64,000 nucleotides of DNA from Thermosediminibacterales bacterium (GTDB lineage Bacteria; Bacillota; Thermosediminibacteria; Koleobacterales; JARRCM01). This document shows positions 31,709-41,091 of the stretch, one piece after another. The DNA lies in the NCBI GenBank assembly GCA_029982205.1, contig JARRCM010000007.1:1-64000 (forward strand), read 5' to 3'. Both the position numbers and the translations under genes were made by a program. The first letter of the stretch is position 1; each line of letters starts with the position of its first letter. The notes beneath the pieces were generated by a model. That model ran no database searches, was not told the origin of the DNA, and saw only the letters and a program-made list of their open reading frames with translations.

Positions 31709-32431
31709 CTATTGTTTTGTGCCTTTTTGAATTGGAGATATCAAACCATCGCGAGTTTTAATGAACAGACCTTTTCGGTGAGCTCTTTTCAACCTGACGT
31801 CTTCACAAAAAATTTTGTAATTATTAAAAGCCTGAACCAGCATCTCAGGGTTTACACTGCCCATGTTTCCAGTTTTTACAACTGCTTTAATCTCTACACA
31901 ACCGTTTTTAATATCCAAAACATCCAATTCATGAATCAAATGCCTGATATCCATCTCCTTTTGTCTATTCTTTTTCAGTTTTTTTATTCTTATTGTTTTT
32001 AGTTCCATAAACCGTTTTATTCCTTGTTTTACTTCACTACTTGACAAACCTTCAGGTAGTTCCAATGTAATACAGTAAATTGCCGTATTTATTTCAGACA
32101 TAAGAGACGGAGTGTTTTTAGAAATTTCCTTTGCTTCTAAAACTTTAATACCATCAGGCAACGCATGATTTAACCTTTTTATGAATTCTTGAGGTGAAAC
32201 TTCATCTGCCAGTTCAAAATCAGCGAATTCTCCCTCACTTGTACAGCCGACAGCGAGAGCAGAACCAAAGGATATTTTGGGATGGGGGTTGTAACCTTTA
32301 GAAAATTCTATAGGCAAGCGTGCCCGCCTTACAGCACGATGAAAAACCCTTACTAAATCAAGGTGTGATATGAAACGAAGCGCAGAACCTTTAACAAACC
32401 TTGTTCGGATTAACACAATAGTTCCCTCCAT
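31709..32431 (-). CDS. TIGR03936 family radical SAM-associated protein (DUF2344)
   Basis: RTRFVKGSALRFISHLDLVRVFHRAVRRARLPIEFSKGYNPHPKISFGSALAVG. Confidence 0.94.
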   Translation of the reverse strand: MEGTIVLIRTRFVKGSALRFISHLDLVRVFHRAVRRARLPIEFSKGYNPHPKISFGSALAVGCTSEGEFADFELADEVSPQEFIKRLNHALPDGIKVLEAKEISKNTPSLMSEINTAIYCITLELPEGLSSSEVKQGIKRFMELKTIRIKKLKKNRQKEMDIRHLIHELDVLDIKNGCVEIKAVVKTGNMGSVNPEMLVQAFNNYKIFCEDVRLKRAHRKGLFIKTRDGLISPIQKGTKQ

Positions 32432-34250
32432 CAATTCTAAATATTCCACATGCACTGCATCTGTTAAAACGGCAGTCTTCCGTAAGCTCACCTTTTAATG
32501 CTTTTTTATGTTCCCTTATTAGAAAATTTTTATCTATCCCTGCATCAATATGGTCCCATGGAAGCACTTCGTCATATTCCCTTTTTCGATTTGCATAAAA
32601 TTCAGGATCAACATTACATTCTCTGAAAGCCTCCATCCATTTGTCAAACTTAAAATGCTCAGACCATCCGTCAAATTTACAACCCTTCTCCCATGCCTTA
32701 ACCAGAACTTTGCAAAGCCTTCGATCTCCCCTGGCAAACACCGCTTCTAGATGACTTGCCGTTGCTTCATGCCAGTTATATCTTACCGCCCTGTCTTTGA
32801 TCCTATCCTTCAAATACTTCTGTTTTGCTTTAAGCTGATTTAAAGGGTTTTGAGCTTCCCATTGAAAAGGTGTAAAGGGTTTTGGAACAAAAGATGAAGT
32901 GCTGACTGTAACTTTAAGCCCTTTTTTGCTTCCGTTGTTAACTTTTCTGTAAAGAAACACAACTTTTTCCGCAAGAGAAGCTATCCCTTCTAAATCTGCT
33001 TCTGTTTCTGTAGGTAACCCTATCATAAAATAAAGTTTGACTGTTTTCCAGCCCGCTTCAAACGCCGCAGTCAAAGATTCTTTCAGGTCATTTTCTGTAA
33101 CTCCTTTATTAATGACATCCCTGAGACGCTGGCTGCCTGCTTCAGGAGCAAAAGTCAAGCCGCTTTTTCTTACGGTTTGCAGCTCCTCTGCAAGCTTTAA
33201 TGAAAAAGAATCAACCCTGAGTGAAGGCAAGGATAAGTTTACACCCATACCACGAAACCTATCAGTTAGTTTTTCTACAAGTTCCTGTAAAAATGGATAG
33301 TCACTTGTACTTAACGAAACTAATGAAAGTTCTTCAAAACCGGTAGAGTTAACTATCTCATTTGCAAGATCAGAAAGCCTTTCTACCGATTTTTCCCTTA
33401 CGGGCCTGTATATCATACCTGCCTGACAAAACCTGCAGCCCCTAGTGCATCCACGAAAAATTTCTAAAGCCGCCCGGTCATGAACAATGTCCATATATGG
33501 AACAATAAAACGGGTTGGATAAAAAACATCTTCAAAATCTTTAATAATACGTTTTGTTATTTTCCTCGGAGCCTCTTTAATTTTAGGCCTAACCTTTTCG
33601 ATGGTTTTTTCAGAATTATATTCAACCTCATAAAATCCCGGAATATAAATTCCCTTGATTGAAGTCATTTTTTTCAAAAAATCGTTTCGAGTACCACCGT
33701 TTTTTTTCCACTCTTTGTAAATTTCAATGATTTCTAATATTACTTCTTCTCCCTCGCCTATTACAAAAAAATCAATAAACTCAGCAAGAGGTTCAGGATT
33801 AAAAGCACAGGGACCTCCAGCAATAACAAAAGGGTGTTCTTCAGCACGTTCTGAGGAATATAAAGGAATACCAGACATATCCAACATGTTAATAATGTTC
33901 GTATAACTCAACTCATATTGTAATGTAAAACCGATAAAATCAAACTCCTTAATGGGACTGTGAGTTTCAAGAGAAAACAGCGGAATTTTATTTTCCTTCA
34001 TTCTTTTTTCCATATCCACCCATGGTGCAAACACTCTCTCAGCATATACACCTTTTTGTTGGTTTAAAAGATGATAAAGGATCTTAATTCCGAGGTGAGA
34101 CATCCCCACTTCATAAACGTCAGGAAAAGCCAGAGCAATTCTTATTTCTACGTCCTTAAGGTCTTTATGTATACTGTTCCACTCATTACCCAAATATCGT
34201 GTCGGTTTTATAACACTTGCAATAATATCATCCAGTTGTTCCAGATACAT
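32391..34250 (-). CDS. TIGR03960 family B12-binding radical SAM protein
   Basis: RYLGNEWNSIHKD...LAFPDVYEVGMSHLGIKILY; IFRGCTRGCRFCQAGMIYRPVREKS. Confidence 0.96.
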   Translation of the reverse strand: MYLEQLDDIIASVIKPTRYLGNEWNSIHKDLKDVEIRIALAFPDVYEVGMSHLGIKILYHLLNQQKGVYAERVFAPWVDMEKRMKENKIPLFSLETHSPIKEFDFIGFTLQYELSYTNIINMLDMSGIPLYSSERAEEHPFVIAGGPCAFNPEPLAEFIDFFVIGEGEEVILEIIEIYKEWKKNGGTRNDFLKKMTSIKGIYIPGFYEVEYNSEKTIEKVRPKIKEAPRKITKRIIKDFEDVFYPTRFIVPYMDIVHDRAALEIFRGCTRGCRFCQAGMIYRPVREKSVERLSDLANEIVNSTGFEELSLVSLSTSDYPFLQELVEKLTDRFRGMGVNLSLPSLRVDSFSLKLAEELQTVRKSGLTFAPEAGSQRLRDVINKGVTENDLKESLTAAFEAGWKTVKLYFMIGLPTETEADLEGIASLAEKVVFLYRKVNNGSKKGLKVTVSTSSFVPKPFTPFQWEAQNPLNQLKAKQKYLKDRIKDRAVRYNWHEATASHLEAVFARGDRRLCKVLVKAWEKGCKFDGWSEHFKFDKWMEAFRECNVDPEFYANRKREYDEVLPWDHIDAGIDKNFLIREHKKALKGELTEDCRFNRCSACGIFRIDGGNYCVNPNKVC

Positions 34251-34381
34251 TCAAAATATCCTCCTTGTTATTTACTAGTAATATTATTACATACTTTACC
34301 AAATTGAATTCTTATGCCAAGAACATTATGGTAATTTCTACAACTTATTCAAAAATCCCTTTAAATCCTATTGAACTGAAT

Positions 34382-35260
34382 TTAAATTATATCCTTTATT
34401 TTGGCATTAAAGCCTTTTTCTACCCACCCTTCTATTAATTCTGTTTCTGATACTATCTTTTTAACATTCCAGTTATCACCCTCAATCACTACTAATATAT
34501 AATAGTTTTTAGGGCTAAACCTTTGAATCACTTCTTTGACAGGTGCTTCTGAAATAACTGCTAAAGTTTTTATATTCAAACATCCATTTTTTTTTATTTT
34601 TATTTTTTTTAAACTAGAGCTTTTTATTATTTTATAACCTGTAAAACGCTTCTCTTTCTGAGCTGCATAAAAAAGAAACCCAGACAACAAAAAAATCAGG
34701 GGATTGATCGTCCTGTTATAATAAAACATAAGAAAACCGCCAAAAAACAAAACAGCCGCCAGTAGTTTTCCACCGAAAACCGTTATATCAACCGCTTTTC
34801 CATATCCTATAAATGAAGCCAGATAAAGTTTTAAAACCCTGCCCCCATCAAGGGGTAAAACCGGCAATAAATTAAAAACTGCTAAAATAATATTCGCTCT
34901 AACAATAGTATCAATAACCGAAGCATCACTCAAGAAAATCTGATTGTTTTTTAATAAAATTACAGATATCGCTATGCCAAAATTAGTTAAAGGCCCAACA
35001 AGAGCAACTATGGCTTCTGTCAAATCATCCATGGCAAACATGTTTTTTATTCGGGCAACACCCCCAAAGGGCATTAACTCTATTTCGTCTATTTTACAAC
35101 CAAAACCCCAGGCCGTTACAGCATGAGCAATTTCATGTAAAAACATCGAAATCAAAAAGACAACAACATCCAAAAATCTATTCAAAAATGTTAAATAAAT
35201 CAAAAAAAACATAAACAAAAACGTTGTTCGAAACTTCAACCCGTTTACTTTAAGTATCAT
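34382..35260 (-). CDS. M50 family metallopeptidase (SpoIVFB-like)
   Basis: FLHEIAHAVTAWGFGCKIDEIELMPFGGVARI; NLLPVLPLDGGRVL. Confidence 0.93.
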   Translation of the reverse strand: MILKVNGLKFRTTFLFMFFLIYLTFLNRFLDVVVFLISMFLHEIAHAVTAWGFGCKIDEIELMPFGGVARIKNMFAMDDLTEAIVALVGPLTNFGIAISVILLKNNQIFLSDASVIDTIVRANIILAVFNLLPVLPLDGGRVLKLYLASFIGYGKAVDITVFGGKLLAAVLFFGGFLMFYYNRTINPLIFLLSGFLFYAAQKEKRFTGYKIIKSSSLKKIKIKKNGCLNIKTLAVISEAPVKEVIQRFSPKNYYILVVIEGDNWNVKKIVSETELIEGWVEKGFNAKIKDII

Positions 35261-35280
35261 TGGAACGCCCCTTCCGAATT

Positions 35281-35949
35281 CTATTGATTATTTATAAAAG
35301 GGCGTGGGTCCACTGGCTTTTCATTTAACCATACTTCAAAATGCAGGTGGGGGCCTTCAGAAATTCCTGTGGTGCCAACAGTGGCAATATATTGTCCTTC
35401 TAAAACATTTTGATTTGTTTCTACAAGAACGGTTTTACAGTGCGCATAGAGAGTTTTTAAACCGTTGCCATGATTCAATTTTACATAATTACCCAGTTCT
35501 TTGTCAAATCCTACACTCTCAACCTTTCCTGCCAAAACAGCTTTAACGGGGCTGCCTTCAATTGCATCAATATCGATCCCATTATGCTGACGCTCAATTT
35601 TGTATATTGGATGAAGCCTTTTGCCAAACCCTGATGTAATTTTCCCATTTACAGGCAAATCAAAGGATGTTTCTACCTTTGAAGAAAAAACCTCTTCAAC
35701 ATTATCGGATAAATTTATATCAAATTTTTCTTTGAGAAATCCAGCAAAGTTCATTTTTTTGAAAATAGGCTTAAAATCATAACTATAATTCAGCGTATAA
35801 TTTACCCCTTCAACAATTTTTTTTGCTACCGGCAGGTTAATCCTTTTTATACCTAAAATAAAAACCATAAAAAACACACAAATCAAAATCTTTTTTAATA
35901 GTTTAAAACCCGGGGCGGCTTTATTTCTGTTTATAAAACTTTTAGGCAT
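35281..35949 (-). CDS. M23 family metallopeptidase (SpoIVFA-like position)
   Basis: GFGKRLHPIYKIERQHNGIDIDAIEGSPVKAVLAGKV... ISEGPHLHFEVWLNEKPVDPRPF. Confidence 0.94.
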   Translation of the reverse strand: MPKSFINRNKAAPGFKLLKKILICVFFMVFILGIKRINLPVAKKIVEGVNYTLNYSYDFKPIFKKMNFAGFLKEKFDINLSDNVEEVFSSKVETSFDLPVNGKITSGFGKRLHPIYKIERQHNGIDIDAIEGSPVKAVLAGKVESVGFDKELGNYVKLNHGNGLKTLYAHCKTVLVETNQNVLEGQYIATVGTTGISEGPHLHFEVWLNEKPVDPRPFINNQ

Positions 35950-36069
35950 TTCCCTTTCAGAACGTTTATAAAATATCATAACCCTGTCCCCCTTTTACTA
36001 GAACCTGTTATATTATATTTATTTCTTTTAAACAACCAATATAACTTTTTTTTAACAGGGTTATAAATC

Positions 36070-36101
36070 AAAAAATGGTGTTTATCCAAAACACCATTTT
36101 T
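36070..36101 (-). terminator. Intrinsic terminator after rodA
   Basis: aaaaatggtgttt-atcc-aaaacaccattttt. Confidence 0.75.
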
Positions 36102-37212
36102 AAAACAGGATTTTGTGCCGCCTCATACCAACATTTAACACAAGACCTACGGCTATCATGTTTGTTAACATTGAACTACCACCATAGCTCATAAATGGAA
36201 GGGGTAGCCCTGTTACAGGCATAATACCCATCGTCATTCCGATATTAACCAAAATATGAAAAGTGAACATGCTTATAACACCTATTATTATTAACATCCC
36301 AAAAACATCTTTTGATTGTGAAGCAAGGTGCAATCCCCTCATGACTAACAGAAAAAACAAAAACAACAACACAAAGCCTCCAACAAAACCCAACTCTTCA
36401 CCTAGTACCGAGAAAATGAAATCCGTATGTTGTTCCGGAAGAAAGTCCAGCTGATTCTGAGTTCCTTTAAAAATGCCTTTTCCCACCAACCTGCCCGAAC
36501 CTATTGCTATCATTGATTGTATAACATGATATCCGGATCCTAATGGATCCATATTGGGGTTTAAAAACACAAGTATTCGGTTTTTCTGATAGTCTTCTAA
36601 AAAATTCCACAATACCGGTATTGATAATACACCTACAGCCATCATTCCGAACAAAACCCGATAGCCTATACCTGCCATAAACAGCATTCCAAAAAGAATA
36701 GCCATAAAAACAAGTGAAGTGCCTAGATCTGGTTGTTTCATTATAAGTAACATAGGAACACCTATATGAATAAAAATCGGAATAAGGTCTTTAATGTTTT
36801 CTAGCTTCCCTTTCTTTACTTCTAAATGTTTTGCCAGAGTAATTATTATGGCTATCTTTGCCAACTCAGAAGGCTGAATGCTTAATGCGCCCAGGTTAAT
36901 CCATCGCTGAGCGCCCATAACCCTTTTCCCTATAAAAAACACCGACAGCAGCATTAAGATGTTTCCTACATAGATCACCTTAGCAAATTTGCCTAGAATT
37001 CTATAATCAAAACTGATTACCACCATCATAGCGATAAGACCTAAAACAAACCATAGAACCTGCATTTTTACATAATGATAGCTGTTTTCGGGCCGGTTTA
37101 CATGTGTTGCACTGCTTATCGTCAACAGCCCTATTCCGACAATTAATGTTACAATTAACAAAAAGGGATAATCAAATTTTTTTAATAACTTTTTATTTAT
37201 AAACATTCCCAT
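36100..37212 (-). CDS. rodA: Rod shape-determining protein RodA / SEDS glycosyltransferase
   Basis: KRVMGAQRWINLGALSIQPSELAKIAIIITLA; GIMPVTGLPLPFMSYGGSSMLTNMIAVGLVLNV. Confidence 0.95.
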   Translation of the reverse strand: MGMFINKKLLKKFDYPFLLIVTLIVGIGLLTISSATHVNRPENSYHYVKMQVLWFVLGLIAMMVVISFDYRILGKFAKVIYVGNILMLLSVFFIGKRVMGAQRWINLGALSIQPSELAKIAIIITLAKHLEVKKGKLENIKDLIPIFIHIGVPMLLIMKQPDLGTSLVFMAILFGMLFMAGIGYRVLFGMMAVGVLSIPVLWNFLEDYQKNRILVFLNPNMDPLGSGYHVIQSMIAIGSGRLVGKGIFKGTQNQLDFLPEQHTDFIFSVLGEELGFVGGFVLLFLFFLLVMRGLHLASQSKDVFGMLIIIGVISMFTFHILVNIGMTMGIMPVTGLPLPFMSYGGSSMLTNMIAVGLVLNVGMRRHKILF

Positions 37213-37275
37213 AATCTTCCCTGTAACTTTTTTTAATATTTATAGTACAATTATACCATACAAGACAGTCTGTTT

Positions 37276-39060
37276 CTATGAAGAAGCTCTTTCCCAATAT
37301 ATTTCAATTTTGTCGCCATTTTTTATTGGTGTTACGAAATCTGCGTCCTTACCGTTTACTTTGGTTATAAGGCTGCCAAACGGTTTTTTTGCGTCTATGG
37401 AAATATAATTAAAAACATCACTTAGAATTGCAGAACGAATAGAAAAAGTTATTTTGGCTCCGTCTGGTATTTCGGTATTTATATCATTTGTTTTGATTCC
37501 GTTTATGTAGATATCAGGTAAAATTTCTATCGTCTTGTCATTCACACATATTTTTGTGATAAACTCATCAGTTATAAAATCTGAAATTCGTGCAGTTTTA
37601 GCATCTTCTCCCTTTTTCCCGGGTTTAAAAATAATTTCATCACCATCTTTTAACATGGTATTAAGAGATGCTTTGTTTCCATTTACCCAGATTTCTGAAG
37701 CTTGGCCCAAACCACCTTTTACTATTTTTAATTTTCCATTTATTTCAAAAGTCAAAGCCATCCCCGGACTGCCATAAATTTCTGAAGGGCTAAATCCTTT
37801 TTCTATCAGGGCTTTTACTACTGTTGGTTTTTCGAATTCAAATATTTGTATAGGTTCACCGTTTATCTTAACATTAACCAAACTCAAGCCTTCTTGCTCA
37901 AATGCATTTATTGCAATACCTAAAGGTGTAACCGCATGGGGGCCTAACAGTGTTTCATCTATGCCTATAACCTGATTGAGTATCTCACTTCCCCTTATTC
38001 CAACCCTAGATTCGGGTAAATCAAAACACTGAGCAAGTTTTTGTTTTAATAATGGTGTTTGTGAACCGCCGCCAACTAATATAACAGCATTAGGAGATTT
38101 TCCGTTCATCTGCAAAACCTTTTCAGCTATTTTTTTAGCAAGGTCTTCTATCACCGGTTCTATGGGTTTAACCACCTGTTCCCTTTCAAGAGTTGTTACT
38201 GACCCAAAAATATCAACAAATTGAAGCATTTCCTTTTTCTGTATCTCCCTTTTCAAGGCCTCTCCATTATCAAAATCTAAAACAAAGGCCTCGCATAATG
38301 CTTCAGTAATTTCATCTCCCGCAAACGGCACCATGCCATATGCTGTTATTGAACCTTCTTTAGTTATTGCAATATCAGATGTACCTGCCCCTATATCCAC
38401 CAATGCCAAATTCAGTTTTCGCATGTTAGCAGGTATTATTACATGGCTTGCAGCTATAGGTTCAAGAGTCAAATTTAAAAGCTTAAGCCCTGCTTTTTTA
38501 ATCACAGTAAGTAAACTATCTACGACTACTCTCGGCAGGAAGGTAGCCAGGACATTAACCTCCATTTCTTTCCCTTTCTGTCCAACAAGGCAACCTATAA
38601 TCTGACCATCAAGCTTGTAAGAAACAACACTATAGCCCACACAATGATAATCCCATTCTCTGTTTTCCTTTTTGTATTCAGAATCTAATCGAGCAAGAGC
38701 ATTTCTTACCGCTTCCCACTCTAGATACAATACTTCCTGTTCTTCTATTTCCTGTTTATAGGAAACCGCCTTTCGAGCTGATGCTTTAATAGTATATAAA
38801 GCCCTGCCTGCAGCTGCTACTGCTACCTGAAATAATTTTTCGTCAAGTTTTTGTTCAAGGCTATGCTTAATATCTTTTACTAAGTTTGCAACTTCTTCGA
38901 CATTATGAATTTGGCCATCTACCATAGCACGATTTCTATGTTCTCTGATTTCTGAAGCCAATACTCTATAATCCTTAGATTGCCTTGCTACAACTACACC
39001 TATTACTGTTCGGGTCCCAATATCAAGCGCAAAAATTTCATTAGATGTCCTGGAGTTCAT
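37276..39060 (-). CDS. FtsA/PilM-like actin-fold cell division protein with repetitive C-terminal extension
   Basis: FALDIGTRTVIGVVVARQ...ALVDIGAGTSDIAITKEGSITAYGMVPFAGDEITEAL...VILVGGGSQTPLLKQKLA; C-terminal VNGKAS..LKDGDEIIF-type repeats. Confidence 0.9.
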   Translation of the reverse strand: MNSRTSNEIFALDIGTRTVIGVVVARQSKDYRVLASEIREHRNRAMVDGQIHNVEEVANLVKDIKHSLEQKLDEKLFQVAVAAAGRALYTIKASARKAVSYKQEIEEQEVLYLEWEAVRNALARLDSEYKKENREWDYHCVGYSVVSYKLDGQIIGCLVGQKGKEMEVNVLATFLPRVVVDSLLTVIKKAGLKLLNLTLEPIAASHVIIPANMRKLNLALVDIGAGTSDIAITKEGSITAYGMVPFAGDEITEALCEAFVLDFDNGEALKREIQKKEMLQFVDIFGSVTTLEREQVVKPIEPVIEDLAKKIAEKVLQMNGKSPNAVILVGGGSQTPLLKQKLAQCFDLPESRVGIRGSEILNQVIGIDETLLGPHAVTPLGIAINAFEQEGLSLVNVKINGEPIQIFEFEKPTVVKALIEKGFSPSEIYGSPGMALTFEINGKLKIVKGGLGQASEIWVNGNKASLNTMLKDGDEIIFKPGKKGEDAKTARISDFITDEFITKICVNDKTIEILPDIYINGIKTNDINTEIPDGAKITFSIRSAILSDVFNYISIDAKKPFGSLITKVNGKDADFVTPIKNGDKIEIYWERASS

Positions 39061-39103
39061 CTCTCTCACCCCTTCGTTAACAACCCTTTTCCAAAGCTGG
39101 AGG

Positions 39104-39129
39104 AAAAAAAGCGCCCAACAGCGCTTTTC
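39104..39129 (-). terminator. Intrinsic terminator of the min operon
   Basis: aaaaaagcgc-ccaaca-gcgcttttc. Confidence 0.65.
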
Positions 39130-39414
39130 TCATACTCGTGCAATATGTTTCATTCTTTTTATTGGGATATTCGCTATTAAGGCCGGAACAGGTGTGTTTC
39201 TTTTACCCAGCTTAGTTTTGGTAAGTTTTACATCCATCTCATTTTCCTCAATCTCCATATAGTCAGAGATTACTTTAATCAGCTCACCCTTTATCATTTC
39301 CAAAAATCGAGGAGAAACATTGGCACGGTCATGAACCAACAAAAGCCTTAATCGTTCTTTAGCAACCTCTTTACTAGACGAATCTTCCCTACCAAAAAAT
39401 TTCATTATATCCAA
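39130..39414 (-). CDS. minE: Cell division topological specificity factor MinE
   Basis: SSKEVAKERLRLLLVHDRANVSPRFLEMIKGELIKVISDYMEI. Confidence 0.96.
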   Translation of the reverse strand: MDIMKFFGREDSSSKEVAKERLRLLLVHDRANVSPRFLEMIKGELIKVISDYMEIEENEMDVKLTKTKLGKRNTPVPALIANIPIKRMKHIARV

Positions 39415-39432
39415 CCCTTCCCTCTCCTTTTA

Positions 39433-40230
39433 TCATTTTCGCAACCCAAAAAACCTTTTGAGCTTCTCCATGAATCCTGATTCAACTTCAAGACTCATCA
39501 GGGGAACCTCTTCACCTTCTATTCTTCTTGCTATGTTTTTATATGCTTGCCCTGCTTTAGAATTTGGATCATAAACTGCTGGCTCTCCCTTATTAGTAGA
39601 AATAACTATCTTTTCATCTTCTGGCACTACTCCCAGAAGTTCTATTGCCAGTATGTCTATCATATCATCAATATCCATCATGTCTCCTCTTTTAACCATA
39701 TCTGCCCTTATTCTGTTAATTATAAGTTTCGGTTCGTAAAGTTCAGTGGCCTCAAGCAAACCTATTATCCTGTCAGCATCCCTGACGGCTGCAACTTCAG
39801 GTGTTGTAACAATAAAAGCCTTATCAGCTCCGGCAATAGCGTTTTTAAATCCCTGTTCTATCCCGGCCGGGCAATCTACAAGGACATAGTCAAACTCTTC
39901 TTTTAAAGTCTCGCAAAGCCCTTTCATCTGTTCGGGACTTACTGCAGTTTTGTCTTTTGTCTGCGCAGCAGGTAAAAGGTATAATCCCTCAATTCGCTTG
40001 TCCCTGATCAATGCCTGTTTCAGCCGGCATATTCCTTCGACCACATCTACAAGGTCATAAACTATTCTGTTTTCCAAACCCATAACCACGTCAAGGTTTC
40101 TCAGACCTATGTCTGTGTCAACTAGAACAACCTTTTTACCGGCTAAGGCTAGAGCAGTACCAATATTGGCGGTAGTTGTTGTTTTACCAACTCCTCCTTT
40201 TCCGGATGTTATTACAATAACTTCTCCCAT
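39433..40230 (-). CDS. minD: Septum site-determining protein MinD
   Basis: ITSGKGGVGKTTTTANIGTALALAGKKVVLVDTDIGLRNLDVVMGLENRIVYD; amphipathic C-terminal helix GFMEKLKRFFGLRK. Confidence 0.97.
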   Translation of the reverse strand: MGEVIVITSGKGGVGKTTTTANIGTALALAGKKVVLVDTDIGLRNLDVVMGLENRIVYDLVDVVEGICRLKQALIRDKRIEGLYLLPAAQTKDKTAVSPEQMKGLCETLKEEFDYVLVDCPAGIEQGFKNAIAGADKAFIVTTPEVAAVRDADRIIGLLEATELYEPKLIINRIRADMVKRGDMMDIDDMIDILAIELLGVVPEDEKIVISTNKGEPAVYDPNSKAGQAYKNIARRIEGEEVPLMSLEVESGFMEKLKRFFGLRK

Positions 40231-40314
40231 TTAATTCCCTCCTAATTTTTATTCTTGACTTATAGTTTTTTCTCCAACGCCAATAAGACAATGAATTTGA
40301 TTTCTGTAATTCTT

Positions 40315-40956
40315 TTAATCTAAAAAAATATAAGGTTCAATATATATTTTACCGTTTTTAATTCTGGCCACTTCCGGGATATCAGGCAAAACAACTTCAC
40401 CATCAGGTGAACGCGATATCTTGTCCGCTATCCGTAGTTGAGTAGGCAAAAGCCTATATGCTGCAACTATGGCCTTTTCATTTCCTAAAGCCCCAGCATG
40501 GGCTACCCCTCGCAAATTTCCCATAACAATAATGTCTTCTGATGCTACAACCTCTGCACCGGGATTTACATCCCCTATAATCACAAGGTTGCCATCAAAT
40601 TTGGCACCCTGCCCTGACCTGAGAGTTCTTTTTATTATCAGTGTCCTATCAGAAGAACTTTTTGAGGCTTTGCTGTCAGTTTCCTGTTCTATCATTTGTT
40701 CACCAAGATTATTTATTACTTTGACAAGCTTCATGCCATATTTTTTGTTAATAAGGTGTTTAATCTCACGCTCCTCATATTGGTTTGGTTTGCGCTTACT
40801 TAAGTCTACTATCACCCTGGCGCCGGAAAAGAACTCTTTAGCAGAACTAAATTTCTCATCCAATCGTTTTTTTATAATTGAAAAATCATATTTTTCTTCA
40901 ATTAATATTGTCAAACCTTCTTTGGAACCTTTTACCACAACTGCGCCATTTTTCAT
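40315..40956 (-). CDS. minC: Septum site-determining protein MinC
   Basis: TLIIKRTLRSGQGAKFDGNLVIIGDVNPGAEVVASEDIIVMGNLRGVAHAGALGNEKAIV; start refined to MKNGAVVVKGSKEG. Confidence 0.95.
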   Translation of the reverse strand: MKNGAVVVKGSKEGLTILIEEKYDFSIIKKRLDEKFSSAKEFFSGARVIVDLSKRKPNQYEEREIKHLINKKYGMKLVKVINNLGEQMIEQETDSKASKSSSDRTLIIKRTLRSGQGAKFDGNLVIIGDVNPGAEVVASEDIIVMGNLRGVAHAGALGNEKAIVAAYRLLPTQLRIADKISRSPDGEVVLPDIPEVARIKNGKIYIEPYIFLD

Positions 40957-41091
40957 TTGGAATTCCCTCCGGTAATGGTATCTGCTATTATTTTTTAATT
41001 CTTCAAAATTAACCCAATTCCTTCTTACATAAACAAAAAAAGAAGCACAGGACTTCTTAAACGCAAATACAAAACCGTTTTTCAAATTTTA

